DNA of 20,249 nucleotides from Anaerolineaceae bacterium UBA5838 (GCA_002432795.1 DJGU01000071.1:22539-42787), one strand, 5' to 3'. Counted from the stretch's first letter, positions 1-8,051 are shown. A program made the numbers and translations. Notes: generated from the sequence alone by a model not told the origin.

Positions 1-1274
1 GCAGTTTTGAGCACCTCGAACGCCACACCCGAAACGGTTGTGTCCTTGACTGCCCGCCCAAGCTTGCCGTTCTTGATCTCAAAGCCCATCGGCACACCAA
101 ACATGAACTCGCCGGTCGAATCCGCCTGACCGTTGTTCATGTCAGTGAAGTAATAGCCATCCTCGACTGAAGCGATCATATCCTCCAGCTTATCCGTGCC
201 GGGCAGGATGCAGGTGTTGCGCATGCGGATCAGAGGTTCGTCAGAGAAATCATAAGCTCGGGCGTTGCCATTAGGCGTATGCCCGTATTTCAGGGCTGAT
301 TCTCTGTTGTGCATGTAGCCTGTGAGGATGCCATTTTCGATCAACATCTGGTCCTGAGCCAGCGTGCCTTCGTCATCCACAAAGACCGGCACGGGTGCCA
401 ACTTGCCAAAGGCAGTATGGGCAATATCCACCAGACTGACCTTTTCGCTGGCAACCTGCTTGCCGAACATCGGACCGCCCACTGAGCCAGTTTCCACAAA
501 ATCTGCTTCCACGGTATGCCCGACAGCCTCATGCGCCAGGATGCCTGCCAGGTCCGAATCCAGGATGACTGTCTGGATACCAGGTTTGGCGTAAACACCT
601 TCAGCCTTGAGGATCAGTTGCTCGTATTGCTTTTCGAGCTTGCCAAAAAGGTCCTCAGCCTTGGGAAAAATGTTCAAAAAATTGCCATAACCGCCCATGA
701 CGTCATAGAGCTCCACGGGCTGACCGTCTTTGTCCTGGGTGGTCATGAAAACGTAAACGTTCGAGCGCGGAACATACGAATGCGAAACCACGCCGTCGCT
801 GGTGTAGAGCAGTTTCTCCATGTCGAGCACGCGGGCGAAAATCCGCCGGCTGAGCAGCTTCGGAAACCGCTCGGCAATGTAACTGTCGAGTTCATCCACG
901 ATGCCCAGCAGGTAACTCTGCTCCACCGGCACATCATGCTCGAGCCCGTCCTTGCGGGTGAAAGGCGCGTTGGCAGCGAAGTCCGGCTTGCCGCGCTGAA
1001 CGCGGCTATCCAAAAATGCGGCGTGGCTGCTGGCGGTTTGGACCACTTTTGCGATCGCTTCGATGTCGTCGCTGTATCCAGTGCCAGAGGCGAAGCCGTA
1101 GGCGCCCCCCTTGACTACCCGCGCCGAAAGACCCCGGCTGGTGCCGCTGTTGTTGGCAGTCAGGCTGCCATTGAGCATCACCACGGAGCGATTGCGGTTC
1201 TGCTGCGCGCGAAGTTCGGTGTATCCCGAAAAACCATATTTCTTGACATAAGCTTGAAGAAAATCCTGAAGCAT
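1..1274 (-). CDS. tldD: TldD-type metalloprotease (TldD/PmbA family), C-terminus off the window
   Basis: TldD/PmbA proteins are zinc peptidases; in E. coli TldD works with PmbA(TldE) to degrade or mature peptides in the cytoplasm. Reading the minus strand from ATG at 1274 gives 424 codons open to the window edge. The family is usually about 450-480 residues, so only the last few dozen are missing. The zinc site HEAVGH is at residues 248-253, inside the typical HEAVGHxxEADF context, which marks the catalytic TldD side rather than the PmbA side. The N-terminal part (about 1-200) holds the GxSRGLSARV-like segment and the C-terminal part the VSGVAFEVLK strand. The start is supported by GGAGG six bases upstream. 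The third zinc ligand of E. coli TldD lies near the C-terminus, so it cannot be checked here. A pmbA partner would be expected beyond position 1 but is not visible. Confidence 0.9.
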   Translation of the reverse strand, partial: MLQDFLQAYVKKYGFSGYTELRAQQNRNRSVVMLNGSLTANNSGTSRGLSARVVKGGAYGFASGTGYSDDIEAIAKVVQTASSHAAFLDSRVQRGKPDFAANAPFTRKDGLEHDVPVEQSYLLGIVDELDSYIAERFPKLLSRRIFARVLDMEKLLYTSDGVVSHSYVPRSNVYVFMTTQDKDGQPVELYDVMGGYGNFLNIFPKAEDLFGKLEKQYEQLILKAEGVYAKPGIQTVILDSDLAGILAHEAVGHTVEADFVETGSVGGPMFGKQVASEKVSLVDIAHTAFGKLAPVPVFVDDEGTLAQDQMLIENGILTGYMHNRESALKYGHTPNGNARAYDFSDEPLIRMRNTCILPGTDKLEDMIASVEDGYYFTDMNNGQADSTGEFMFGVPMGFEIKNGKLGRAVKDTTVSGVAFEVLKT

Positions 1275-1612
1275 TCACTACCTCCTGTTTCTACTATAGG
1301 AAATGATAACACTACTAATTGTTAAAGGACCAAAACTTGTCGAATAGTTGTCCCTGCCTGCAGAGTAATTGCACCCTGTTCAAATTTTTATTTACAAACC
1401 AGAATACTCATGAATCAGTAAAGACACCCCCTAGCCCCCTTCTCCCTTTTGCTGCGCCACACAGATCTGCGATCTTCGCTTCGCTGGAGGGGACAACGGC
1501 TGACCACTATAAGCCACTATTTCCAGGCAATTAAGATTTTCTGGGAATGAAATCTCCTTTGTTTGGCAACAACTCCTGATTTAAGCGAGCCCTGTGCCGA
1601 CCTGATAAAAAC
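1275..1612. other. Divergent intergenic region, no gene seen
   Basis: This spacer lies between the start of the minus-strand tldD and the promoter of the next plus-strand gene. It carries a C-rich stretch near 1430-1450 (CCCCCTAGCCCCCTTCTCCC) that resembles decayed intergenic repeat DNA. The 9-mer TTAAGCGAG occurs at about 1581 and again at about 1641. On the minus strand TATAGT (1298-1293) could be a -10 for tldD, but no convincing -35 sits upstream. A short open frame (1319-1534) has no ribosome binding site and no recognisable protein features. Confidence 0.5.
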
Positions 1613-1641
1613 TTGCCTCCAGCGCCTGCGAATGCTACACT
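1613..1641 (+). promoter_or_regulatory. Sigma70-type promoter for the 1664 gene and polA
   Basis: The -35 element TTGCCT (1613-1618) and -10 element TACACT (1636-1641) are separated by exactly 17 bases. The -10 is preceded by TGC, giving an extended TGn motif. Transcription would start near 1648, about 16 bases before the ATG at 1664. This is the best-formed promoter seen in the window. Confidence 0.6.
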
Positions 1642-1663
1642 TAAGCGAGGTGAAAGGCGGTTC

Positions 1664-2197
1664 ATGACCACTCCGGAACAGCAGACCAACTATCAGACCG
1701 TTCTGAATAAGTATCGCCCCAGCTACCCTGAAGGGTTACTGGGTGTGATGGTCTTTGAGGGCAACAGCCTCGAAGCTTCGAGCGGCTCGCTGCTGCCGAC
1801 ATCCCTGGAGGGTTTTCCGCCGTCCCCCACACCCCAAAAGATCAACGCGCGCAGGGTGAACGAACAGCCCTGCTTGGTCTATAGCGACTTCCTGCCGGAT
1901 AAAAAGCAGGTTTGCCTGATCTTCCCTGCTTCTATTCGCCTTTCTTCCCTGCGAAACCAGGCTGCCAGGGCTATGGAAGAGCTCAAAACTTTGAGTGTGC
2001 CAAAAACCGGCGGTCTCAGCAGCCATGAAGAAGCCGTGCTGGCGGAATTCATCCAGGCTGCTGCCAGTTCAAAATACGCCCAAGACGCCGAAAACCACAC
2101 CCACCCTGTGCGCGTCAGCCGAACGCAAACCACCCCAACTTCAGCCCAGTCTGCCACGCAAGCGCTCTACTGGCCTTACTGGTTCCAAATCTTCTAA
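1664..2197 (+). CDS. Hypothetical protein, first gene of the polA operon
   Basis: I do not recognise this 177-residue protein. It has no signal peptide, membrane segment or obvious metal-binding motif. The central part (about residues 25-115) alternates hydrophobic strands and could be a small alpha/beta domain. The last 40 residues are rich in Thr, Ser, Gln and Ala, and the protein ends in an aromatic tail (YWPYWFQIF). The ATG at 1664 is preferred over an upstream in-frame TTG at 1613 because the latter lies inside the -35 box, and AAAGG precedes the ATG at a suitable distance. The stop codon (2195-2197) overlaps the polA ribosome binding site and is only 10 bases before the polA start, so the two are probably translated together. 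A role beside polymerase I is possible but only by association. Confidence 0.65.
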   Translation: MTTPEQQTNYQTVLNKYRPSYPEGLLGVMVFEGNSLEASSGSLLPTSLEGFPPSPTPQKINARRVNEQPCLVYSDFLPDKKQVCLIFPASIRLSSLRNQAARAMEELKTLSVPKTGGLSSHEEAVLAEFIQAAASSKYAQDAENHTHPVRVSRTQTTPTSAQSATQALYWPYWFQIF

Positions 2198-2207
2198 AGA
2201 GGTGCTC

Positions 2208-5033
2208 ATGCCCAAAATTCTCTATCTGCTCGACGGTCACGCCATTGCATACCGCGCTTACTTTGCCCTGACTTCCGGGGGTTCCACACGCTGGGCAACC
2301 AGCTCGGGTGAGCCTACTGCCGGCGTCTACGGCTTTGCCAGCATGCTGCTGAAATTGCTTGAACAAGAGGAGCCTGATTACCTTGCCGTTTCTTTCGATA
2401 CCGGAAAAACCTTTCGTCACGAGATGTACCCCGAATACAAGGGCACCCGTGCCAAAATGCCGGATGACCTGCGCGGGCAAATCGAACGCATCCGTGAAAT
2501 GGTAGACAGCTTCAACATTCCGCGCATCGAGGTGGAGAATTACGAAGCTGATGACGTCATTGGCAGCCTCGCCACCTGGGCAAGCACCAAGCAAGGATTG
2601 GGCGTCAAGATCATCACCGGCGACCGCGACTTGTTGCAATTGGTGAACAACCGCATCGTGGTTTCCCTGCCCAACAAAAGCGGCTCAAATGAGGATTACT
2701 TTCCAGAGGATGTTGAATCCAAGCTGGGCGTTTTGCCGGAACAGGTCGTGGACTACAAAGCGCTGCGGGGCGACCCTTCGGATAACATCCCTGGCGTGAG
2801 GGGTGTGGGCGAGAAGACTGCCGTGAAGTTAATCCATGAATACGACAACCTGGATAATATCTATGCCCACCTGGAAGAGATCACAGGAAAAGCCGGAAAA
2901 GATCTGGCAGCAGGCAAGGATGCCGCCTACCTGAGCCAGAATTTGGCGCGCATTCGTACTGACCTGCCGGTCACGCTCGACCTCGAACAGGCAAAACCTG
3001 ATCGTTTTGACCCCCTCGCCGTGGAGAAGCTGTTCCACGAGCTTGAGTTCCGCACGCTGACCCAGCGTCTGAAAAAGCTCAATCAGCGCCTCAAACCTAC
3101 GTTGAACCCTCAAGCAGAGCAGGGAAACCTCTTTGGCAGTGAACCCGCTGCAGCATATCCTGAACCGACAGAGCCGCTTGATACGGAATTCGAAACCGTC
3201 ATCGTAGACAGCCCTGAGAAGTTGAAAACTTGCGTGACTGACCTCAAAAAAGCCCCGATGATCGCTTTTGACACCGAAACCACCGGGATCGATCCCCTGC
3301 AGGACCAACTGGTGGGCATTTCGCTGGCAGGCAGCCCGGAAAAAGGCTACTACATCCCACTTGGGCATGACAAAGGCCAACAACTGCCATTGGAAGAAGC
3401 GCTATCTGCCTTGAAACCACTTCTGACTGACCCAAAAATCGGCAAAGTGGCACACAATGCCAAGTACGATCTGTTAGTACTGCGCCAGGTGGGGATCGAG
3501 GTCAGCCCGATCACCTTCGATACTATGATTGCCGAGTGGCTGATCACTCCCAACTCGCGCCACCTGGGTCTGAAAGCCTTAGCCTGGGTACGGCTCGGGG
3601 TGGAAATGACCCTGATCGAGACTCTGATTGGCAAAGGCAAAAACCAGATCACCATGGCACAGGTGCCCATCGCCAAAGCAGCGCCCTATGCCGCTGCTGA
3701 TGCCGTTATGACCCTGCGGCTGGTACCGCTTTTGGAAGCTGACCTGCAAGACCACGGCGTGGAGAAACTCAACCAAGATATCGAGGTCAAGCTCATCCCG
3801 ATCCTGGCGGACATGGAAGAGGCTGGCATCCTGTTGGACCTGCCGCTCTTTGACCAATTCTCGCACGAACTCGGGCAGGAGATCCACAAGCTTGAGCAGG
3901 CAATTTACCAACAGGCTGGCGAAGAATTCAACATCAACTCCACCCAAAAGCTTTCCGATGTGCTCTTCAAGAAGCTGGCGCTCGACCCACCAGACGTCAC
4001 CAAAAGGACCAGCAGCGGAAAGTTTTCCACTGCCGCAGGCGTCTTGGAAGAAATGAAGGGCATCCATCCGATCATTGACCTGGTTTTGAACTACCGCGAA
4101 CTGACCAAGCTGCAATCCACCTACGTGGAAGCACTGCCACAGCAGGTGAACCCCAACACCGGGCGGGTGCACACCACCTTTAACCAGACCGGCACTGTCA
4201 CAGGGCGCATAGCCTCGCAAAACCCAAACCTGCAGAACATCCCCACCCGCACCGAGCTTGGTCGCAAAGTTCGGCAGGGATTCATTGCCGCGCCTGGCAA
4301 AAAACTGCTGGCAGTGGACTACTCCCAGATCGAACTGCGGATTGTGGCGCACATCGCCCAGGATAAGGCTATGATGGAAGCCTTCCACAGAGGGCTGGAT
4401 ATCCACGCCGCCACCGCCGCCGCCATTGAGAATGTGCCGATAGACCAGGTGACCAAGCAGCAGCGCCGCCATGCCAAAGCCATCAATTTCGGCTTGATTT
4501 ACGGCATGAGCCCCTTCGGCTTGACCCGCACCACCGATCTGACCCTGGCGGAAGCCGAAAACTTTGTCAGGGAATATTTCAAGGAGTTCCCGGGGGTGAA
4601 AGCCTGGCTGGATAAGACCCGCGTTGAAGCCGCCCAAACCGGCAGCGTGGAGACGCTGCTGGGGCGCAAACGCTACTTCCCGAATCTGAAAGCTGGCACA
4701 AACTACGTGATGCGCCAAAGGGAAGAACGTGAGGCGATCAATGCGCCTGTGCAGGGCACTGCTGCCGATATCATCAAAATTGCCATGGTGCGTTTGCCGG
4801 AGGTCCTGCGCAAGGCCGGGCTGAAGACGCAGATGCTGTTGCAGGTACACGATGAGTTGATCTTTGAAGTGCCCGACGCGGAAGTCGAAAAGACCATGAA
4901 AGTGGTCAAGGAAGTGATGGAAAACGCCCTGGAGCTATCCGTTCCATTGGTCACAGAAGCACGGCTTGGCAGCAATTGGGGCGAGCTGGAGAAGGTGGAC
5001 GAGGAACCAGTGATTTTGGACCTGGAAGGGTGA
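2208..5033 (+). CDS. polA: DNA polymerase I
   Basis: This enzyme fills gaps and removes RNA primers in replication and repair. The 941 residues carry all three domains. The 5'-3' exonuclease (about 1-290) shows YEADDVIG near 110, GDRDLLQL at 138 and GDPSDNIPG at 188. The 3'-5' proofreading domain (about 330-520) keeps its DEDD residues: D355 and E357 in FDTETTG, D421 in HNAKYD, and Y494/D498 in YAAAD. The polymerase domain has motif A DYSQIELR (D704), motif B K757 with NFGLIYG (F761), and motif C VHDE (H881, D882). These positions match E. coli Pol I within a few residues. Proofreading therefore looks intact, unlike Taq polymerase. The start at MPKILYLLDGH is favoured by the family N-terminus and by AGAGG five bases upstream; an in-frame extension back to 1995 overlaps the upstream gene and lacks family similarity. 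Confidence 0.98.
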   Translation: MPKILYLLDGHAIAYRAYFALTSGGSTRWATSSGEPTAGVYGFASMLLKLLEQEEPDYLAVSFDTGKTFRHEMYPEYKGTRAKMPDDLRGQIERIREMVDSFNIPRIEVENYEADDVIGSLATWASTKQGLGVKIITGDRDLLQLVNNRIVVSLPNKSGSNEDYFPEDVESKLGVLPEQVVDYKALRGDPSDNIPGVRGVGEKTAVKLIHEYDNLDNIYAHLEEITGKAGKDLAAGKDAAYLSQNLARIRTDLPVTLDLEQAKPDRFDPLAVEKLFHELEFRTLTQRLKKLNQRLKPTLNPQAEQGNLFGSEPAAAYPEPTEPLDTEFETVIVDSPEKLKTCVTDLKKAPMIAFDTETTGIDPLQDQLVGISLAGSPEKGYYIPLGHDKGQQLPLEEALSALKPLLTDPKIGKVAHNAKYDLLVLRQVGIEVSPITFDTMIAEWLITPNSRHLGLKALAWVRLGVEMTLIETLIGKGKNQITMAQVPIAKAAPYAAADAVMTLRLVPLLEADLQDHGVEKLNQDIEVKLIPILADMEEAGILLDLPLFDQFSHELGQEIHKLEQAIYQQAGEEFNINSTQKLSDVLFKKLALDPPDVTKRTSSGKFSTAAGVLEEMKGIHPIIDLVLNYRELTKLQSTYVEALPQQVNPNTGRVHTTFNQTGTVTGRIASQNPNLQNIPTRTELGRKVRQGFIAAPGKKLLAVDYSQIELRIVAHIAQDKAMMEAFHRGLDIHAATAAAIENVPIDQVTKQQRRHAKAINFGLIYGMSPFGLTRTTDLTLAEAENFVREYFKEFPGVKAWLDKTRVEAAQTGSVETLLGRKRYFPNLKAGTNYVMRQREEREAINAPVQGTAADIIKIAMVRLPEVLRKAGLKTQMLLQVHDELIFEVPDAEVEKTMKVVKEVMENALELSVPLVTEARLGSNWGELEKVDEEPVILDLEG

Positions 5034-5037
5034 TGAA

Positions 5038-5066
5038 AGCTGGTTTCCAAGCCAGCTATCGGCTTG
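5038..5066 (+). terminator. Overlapping hairpins just after polA
   Basis: AGCTGG (5038-5043) pairs with CCAGCT (5052-5057). Alternatively CAAGCC (5048-5053) pairs with GGCTTG (5061-5066). The two stems share bases and exclude each other. Neither is followed by a T-run, so intrinsic termination is uncertain. Confidence 0.3.
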
Positions 5067-5200
5067 AAAAGGCATGACCTATTTCATGATTTTCCATTAG
5101 GTTCCTGAAGGATGTGACTTTGAGGGGTCTTTTGTCATTGTGAACCTTTGAGAGTCCTTCAGGTCGAGAGTTTAGATCGCTTCGTCCCTCGCGATGACAG

Positions 5201-5339
5201 GTTCTTTGTCGTTGCGAACCCCCGTTATTGGGTCTCAAAATTCAGTGGCCGATAGAAAGGGGGTGTGGCAATCTCTCCTTTGCTGTTGGGTAGACACAGA
5301 AATAAGACATCGCCACGTCGCATTGCTCCTCGCGATGAC
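5201..5339 (+). repeat. Medium repeat block, copy 1 (139 bp)
   Basis: This block differs from the copy at 5865-6003 at a single position (AAGACATCG here, AAGAGATCG there) with no gaps. It runs from GTTCTTTGTCGTTGCG to CTCCTCGCGATGAC. Confidence 0.9.
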
Positions 5340-5348
5340 TGTAAACCT

Positions 5349-5519
5349 GTCATTGCGAACCTCTGTTGCAAAGCAATCTAAAATCTGGGGTGACCAACAA
5401 CACTGGAGGAAGCAGAATCAAGTTCATTACATGCGAGGCAGATTTTATTCGGGTGTAATCGTGAACCTTTGGGAGTCGTTGAGGTCGATAGTTTAGATCG
5501 CTTCGTCCCTCGCGATGAC
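5349..5519 (+). repeat. Long repeat unit, copy 1 (171 bp)
   Basis: It starts GTCATTGCGAACCTCTG, contains AAGCAATCTAAAATCTGGG, and ends with a complete short-type unit (GTGAACCTTTGGGAG to CGCGATGAC). It looks like a chimera in which a short unit is preceded by an extra 5' arm. Confidence 0.8.
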
Positions 5520-5528
5520 AGACAACCT

Positions 5529-5720
5529 GTCATTGCGAACCTCTTTTGTGACACGTAGTGTGCTATTTCGCAAGCAATCTAAAATCTGGGTAGATCGAGA
5601 ACACCTGAGGCAGCAGGATCACTTTCCTTTTTTGCGAAGCTGGTTTGATTAAGGTTTAATCATGAACCATTGATACTCACTGAGGTCGATAGTTTAGATC
5701 GCTTCGTCCCTCGCGATGAC
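5529..5720 (+). repeat. Long repeat unit, copy 2 (192 bp) with a 21 bp insert
   Basis: It shares the 5' arm, the AAGCAATCTAAAATCTGGG core and the 3' short unit with the unit at 5349. Relative to the unit at 5730 it carries 21 extra bases (5552-5572), beginning CACGTAGTGTG, between TTTTGTGA and AGCAATCT. Confidence 0.8.
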
Positions 5721-5729
5721 AAACAATCT

Positions 5730-5862
5730 GTCATTGCGAACCTCTTTTGTGAAGCAATCTAAAATCTGGGTAGACCGAGAACATCTGAGGTGGCAATCTC
5801 TTTTTGCTCTCTGGCAGACTTGAAAGAAGAGATCGACACGTCGCTTTGCTCCTCGCGATGAC
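5730..5862 (+). repeat. Hybrid repeat unit (133 bp)
   Basis: The 5' half matches the long units (TTTTGTGAAGCAATCT, then AAAATCTGGGTAGA). The 3' half (from TGGCAATCTC at about 5791) matches the end of the medium block, through ACGTCGCTTTGCTCCTCG. It appears to be a recombinant of the two classes. Confidence 0.75.
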
Positions 5863-5864
5863 AG

Positions 5865-6292
5865 GTTCTTTGTCGTTGCGAACCCCCGTTATTGGGTCTC
5901 AAAATTCAGTGGCCGATAGAAAGGGGGTGTGGCAATCTCTCCTTTGCTGTTGGGTAGACACAGAAATAAGAGATCGCCACGTCGCATTGCTCCTCGCGAT
6001 GACAGATTCAGGCCATCGTTAACGTGTGAGAGTGCTTGAGGTCAAGAGTCTAGATTGCTCCATTCCTCGCGATGACAGGTTCTTTGTCATTGCGAACCCC
6101 CGTCATCGGGTCTCAAAATTCAGCGGCCGACAGAAAGGGGGTGTGGCAATCTCTCCTTTGCTGTTGGGTAGACATTGAAACAGGAGATCGCCACGTCGCT
6201 TTGCTCCTCGCGATGACAAATTCAGGTTATCGTTAACCTCTGAGGGTTATTGAGGTCGAGAACTTAGTTCGCTTCGTCCCTCGCGATGACAG
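5865..6292 (+). repeat. Tandem duplication of a 214 bp composite (medium plus short unit)
   Basis: Bases 5865-6078 and 6079-6292 align head-to-tail over exactly 214 bases without gaps. Each has a 139 bp medium block (5865-6003 and 6079-6217) followed by a 75 bp piece with a short unit. The medium blocks differ at about 11 positions. The second copy ends 12 bases before the dnaA stop codon. Confidence 0.85.
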
Positions 6293-6304
6293 AAGAATCC
6301 CCAA

Positions 6305-7654
6305 CTACGCCGGCACGTAGTGGCTGTTGAGTTTCTCGCGCAGCTGCGACACCTGGCGGCGCATGCGGTCATCGCTTTCCATCATATCTGCCACCCGGTT
6401 GCATGCATACATCACGGTGGTATGATCGCGTCCGCCGAGTTCCTGCCCGATACGCGGCAACGAGATTCCCCCATCCTCTCGCAGCAAATACATAGCCACC
6501 TGGCGCGGCAGTGCCACATCGCGTGAGCGATTCTTGCCGGTCAGACTGTCCTTGGTGGTGCCGAAGAAGTCCGCCACCACATCCACCACATAAGCCGGCG
6601 TCAGGCTCGTTCTCTGTGGCAAATAGTCCGTAAGGGCGTGTTTTGCCAGATCCAAGGTCAGTTTCTGCCCGCTAAGATCGGCATAAGCATTCACGCGGTT
6701 CCAGGCACCCTCAAGTTCCCGAACGTTGGTGGGAATGGCACGTGCAATCGTCTCCATCACGTCCAACGGGACGTCCCGGCCTGCTATTTCAGCTTTGCCG
6801 CGCAGGATGGCAAGGCGCGTCTCATAATCTGGCGCTTGCATATCCACCGTCAGCCCCCACTCAAAGCGCGAGCGCAGGCGTTCCTCCAGGGTGGCCATCG
6901 CCTTGGGTGAACGGTCAGAAGTGATCACAATCTGTTTGTTCTGCCCATGCAGGGCATTGAAGGTGTGGAAAAATTCTTCCTGAGTGCTGTCTTTGCCGGC
7001 GATAAACTGAATATCATCGATCAGGAGCACATCTACCTGACGATATTTTTCGCGGAAAGCCGGGGTTGTTTTGTGGCGGATGGCATCGATCAGATCGTTG
7101 GTGAATTCTTCCGATGAAACGTAAAGAACAACTTTACCCTGCGTGACAACCTCGTTGCCGATCGCGTGCAGGATGTGGGTTTTTCCCAGCCCAACGCCGC
7201 TGTAGATGAAAAGCGGATTATAAGCCCGGGCTGGATTCTCAGCTACAGCCATGCTGGCGGCCTGTGCCAGGCGGTTTGCCGCACCCACCACAAAGTTATC
7301 GAAGCGGTAATGCGGATTGAGATGCGTGTCGAATGTGTTGGGCTCCACCACTTCCACCCTTCTGGGAGCCCGAACACCTTGCTCTTCCACCACCGGAGAC
7401 GGCGCAGACCAGACTTTGAATTCCACATTCACCTGGCGCGCCATTATGCCCGACAGTTTATTAGTAATGATGCTCTTCAGGCGGCTTTCGAGCCAATCAC
7501 AGGCGTAGGCATTGCTGGCACCAAGGGCAAAAGTTCCTGATCCTTCCTCGTAGGAGATCAGTTGTGTGTTCCGAACCCAGGTGTCAAAGTTCGCCTTTGA
7601 GAGGTCCATTTGCAATTGTCCGATTGTTGCCTGCCATGCCTGGTAAGCATTCAT
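6305..7654 (-). CDS. dnaA: Chromosomal replication initiator DnaA
   Basis: DnaA is the AAA+ protein that binds DnaA boxes and melts oriC. The protein has 449 residues, a normal length. Domain I (about 1-80) contains TWVRNTQLISYEEG. The AAA+ domain starts near residue 110, with Walker A GVGLGKTH near 153-160, Walker B VDVLLIDDIQF (Asp pair 213-214), sensor 1 VITSDRSPK, the box VII region LRSRFEWGLTVDM, and sensor 2 NVRELEGAWNRV. Domain IV carries the DnaA signature helix-turn-helix ending GGRDHTTVMYACNRV. Two in-frame ATGs lie at 7660 and 7654. The second is chosen because GGGAG is 7 bases upstream of it but only 1 base from the first. The usual neighbours dnaN, recF and gyrB are absent; an FAD oxidoreductase gene lies upstream on the same strand. 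Confidence 0.98.
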   Translation of the reverse strand: MNAYQAWQATIGQLQMDLSKANFDTWVRNTQLISYEEGSGTFALGASNAYACDWLESRLKSIITNKLSGIMARQVNVEFKVWSAPSPVVEEQGVRAPRRVEVVEPNTFDTHLNPHYRFDNFVVGAANRLAQAASMAVAENPARAYNPLFIYSGVGLGKTHILHAIGNEVVTQGKVVLYVSSEEFTNDLIDAIRHKTTPAFREKYRQVDVLLIDDIQFIAGKDSTQEEFFHTFNALHGQNKQIVITSDRSPKAMATLEERLRSRFEWGLTVDMQAPDYETRLAILRGKAEIAGRDVPLDVMETIARAIPTNVRELEGAWNRVNAYADLSGQKLTLDLAKHALTDYLPQRTSLTPAYVVDVVADFFGTTKDSLTGKNRSRDVALPRQVAMYLLREDGGISLPRIGQELGGRDHTTVMYACNRVADMMESDDRMRRQVSQLREKLNSHYVPA

Positions 7655-7660
7655 GGGCAT

Positions 7661-8046
7661 TCTCCCTTCCCGTTTCCTATGGGGGATTGTGATTGGTCAA
7701 TGTTAAACTGAGCGATCCGATTACCTCTAAATTCGCATCACTTGTGAGCTTTACTAATTTGTCTTGCTCAGTGAGTAACAAGATTCTAACACTCAACAAC
7801 AGGGTTTCAGGTTTTTAGTCTTAAAGATTAACGATTTTTTAAGATTCAGAATTCTCTTGCCTTTTTCATCATCAGGTCTGGTTCAATACCTGTTCAGGAA
7901 GAAATCCACCTGCCACTAATTAGCAGGCACTCTACCTCTCTTTTACCCCCATATATGGGTGTAGGAGGCTGAATTCATGATAAATTACCAATAGATAGGC
8001 ATAATAATTTCCATCAAAATCACCGCGAAAAATGCTCAAAAATTCG
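7661..8046. other. AT-rich region upstream of dnaA, no gene
   Basis: This spacer separates the dnaA start from the end of the FAD oxidoreductase gene. It is markedly AT-richer than the coding DNA, notably 7815-7860. I found no match to the DnaA box consensus TTWTNCACA on either strand. CCTGC/GCAGG can form a small hairpin near 7909-7927, and CCCATATATGGG (7948-7959) is a perfect 12 bp palindrome that could be an operator. On the minus strand TTGACC lies about 45 bases before the dnaA start without a clear -10 at the right distance. The dnaA promoter should be here but I cannot place it firmly. Confidence 0.5.
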
Positions 8047-8051
8047 GATAG

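Larger units (their letters stand above)
5134..6290. repeat. Mosaic array of nine imperfect palindromic repeat units between polA and dnaA
   Basis: Most units begin with GTCATTGCGAACC or a close variant and end with CTCGCGATGAC. The ends GTCATTGCGA and TCGCGATGAC are inverted repeats with one mismatch. Units: 5134-5198, 5208-5339, 5349-5519, 5529-5720, 5730-5862, 5872-6003, about 6014-6076, 6086-6217 and about 6228-6290, separated by about 8-10 bases. Three classes are visible: short (about 65 bp), medium (132 bp) and long (171-192 bp, whose 3' end is a short unit). Internal GCAATCT and AGATCGC/AGATTGC words add further inverted pairing. From memory, GTCATTGCGAGG-type palindromes are common between genes in several bacterial phyla. 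No coding capacity is credible here. The array sits between two converging genes and could fold into terminator-like structures for both. Confidence 0.9.

Noticed and set aside
516..1325. Plus-strand open frame of 269 codons opposite tldD
   Set aside because: The minus strand encodes a clear TldD protein with the HEAVGH zinc site through the same DNA.
1995..2207. N-terminal extension of DNA polymerase I by 71 residues
   Set aside because: It overlaps the upstream gene in another frame and has no similarity to Pol I. The family N-terminus and the binding site place the start at 2208.
3579..4850. Long open frame (423 codons) on the minus strand inside polA
   Set aside because: It is the antisense shadow of an unmistakable polA coding sequence; its composition is rich in His, Gln and Gly with no recognisable domain.
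5194..6022. Two open frames (5194-5496 and 5804-6022) encoding a shared peptide
   Set aside because: Both lie inside the palindromic repeat array; the shared peptide is only the translation of the duplicated 139 bp block, and neither has a ribosome binding site.
5134..6290. CRISPR array
   Set aside because: Repeat units are long, variable in length, palindromic and nearly contiguous; there are no short identical repeats with unique spacers and no cas genes.
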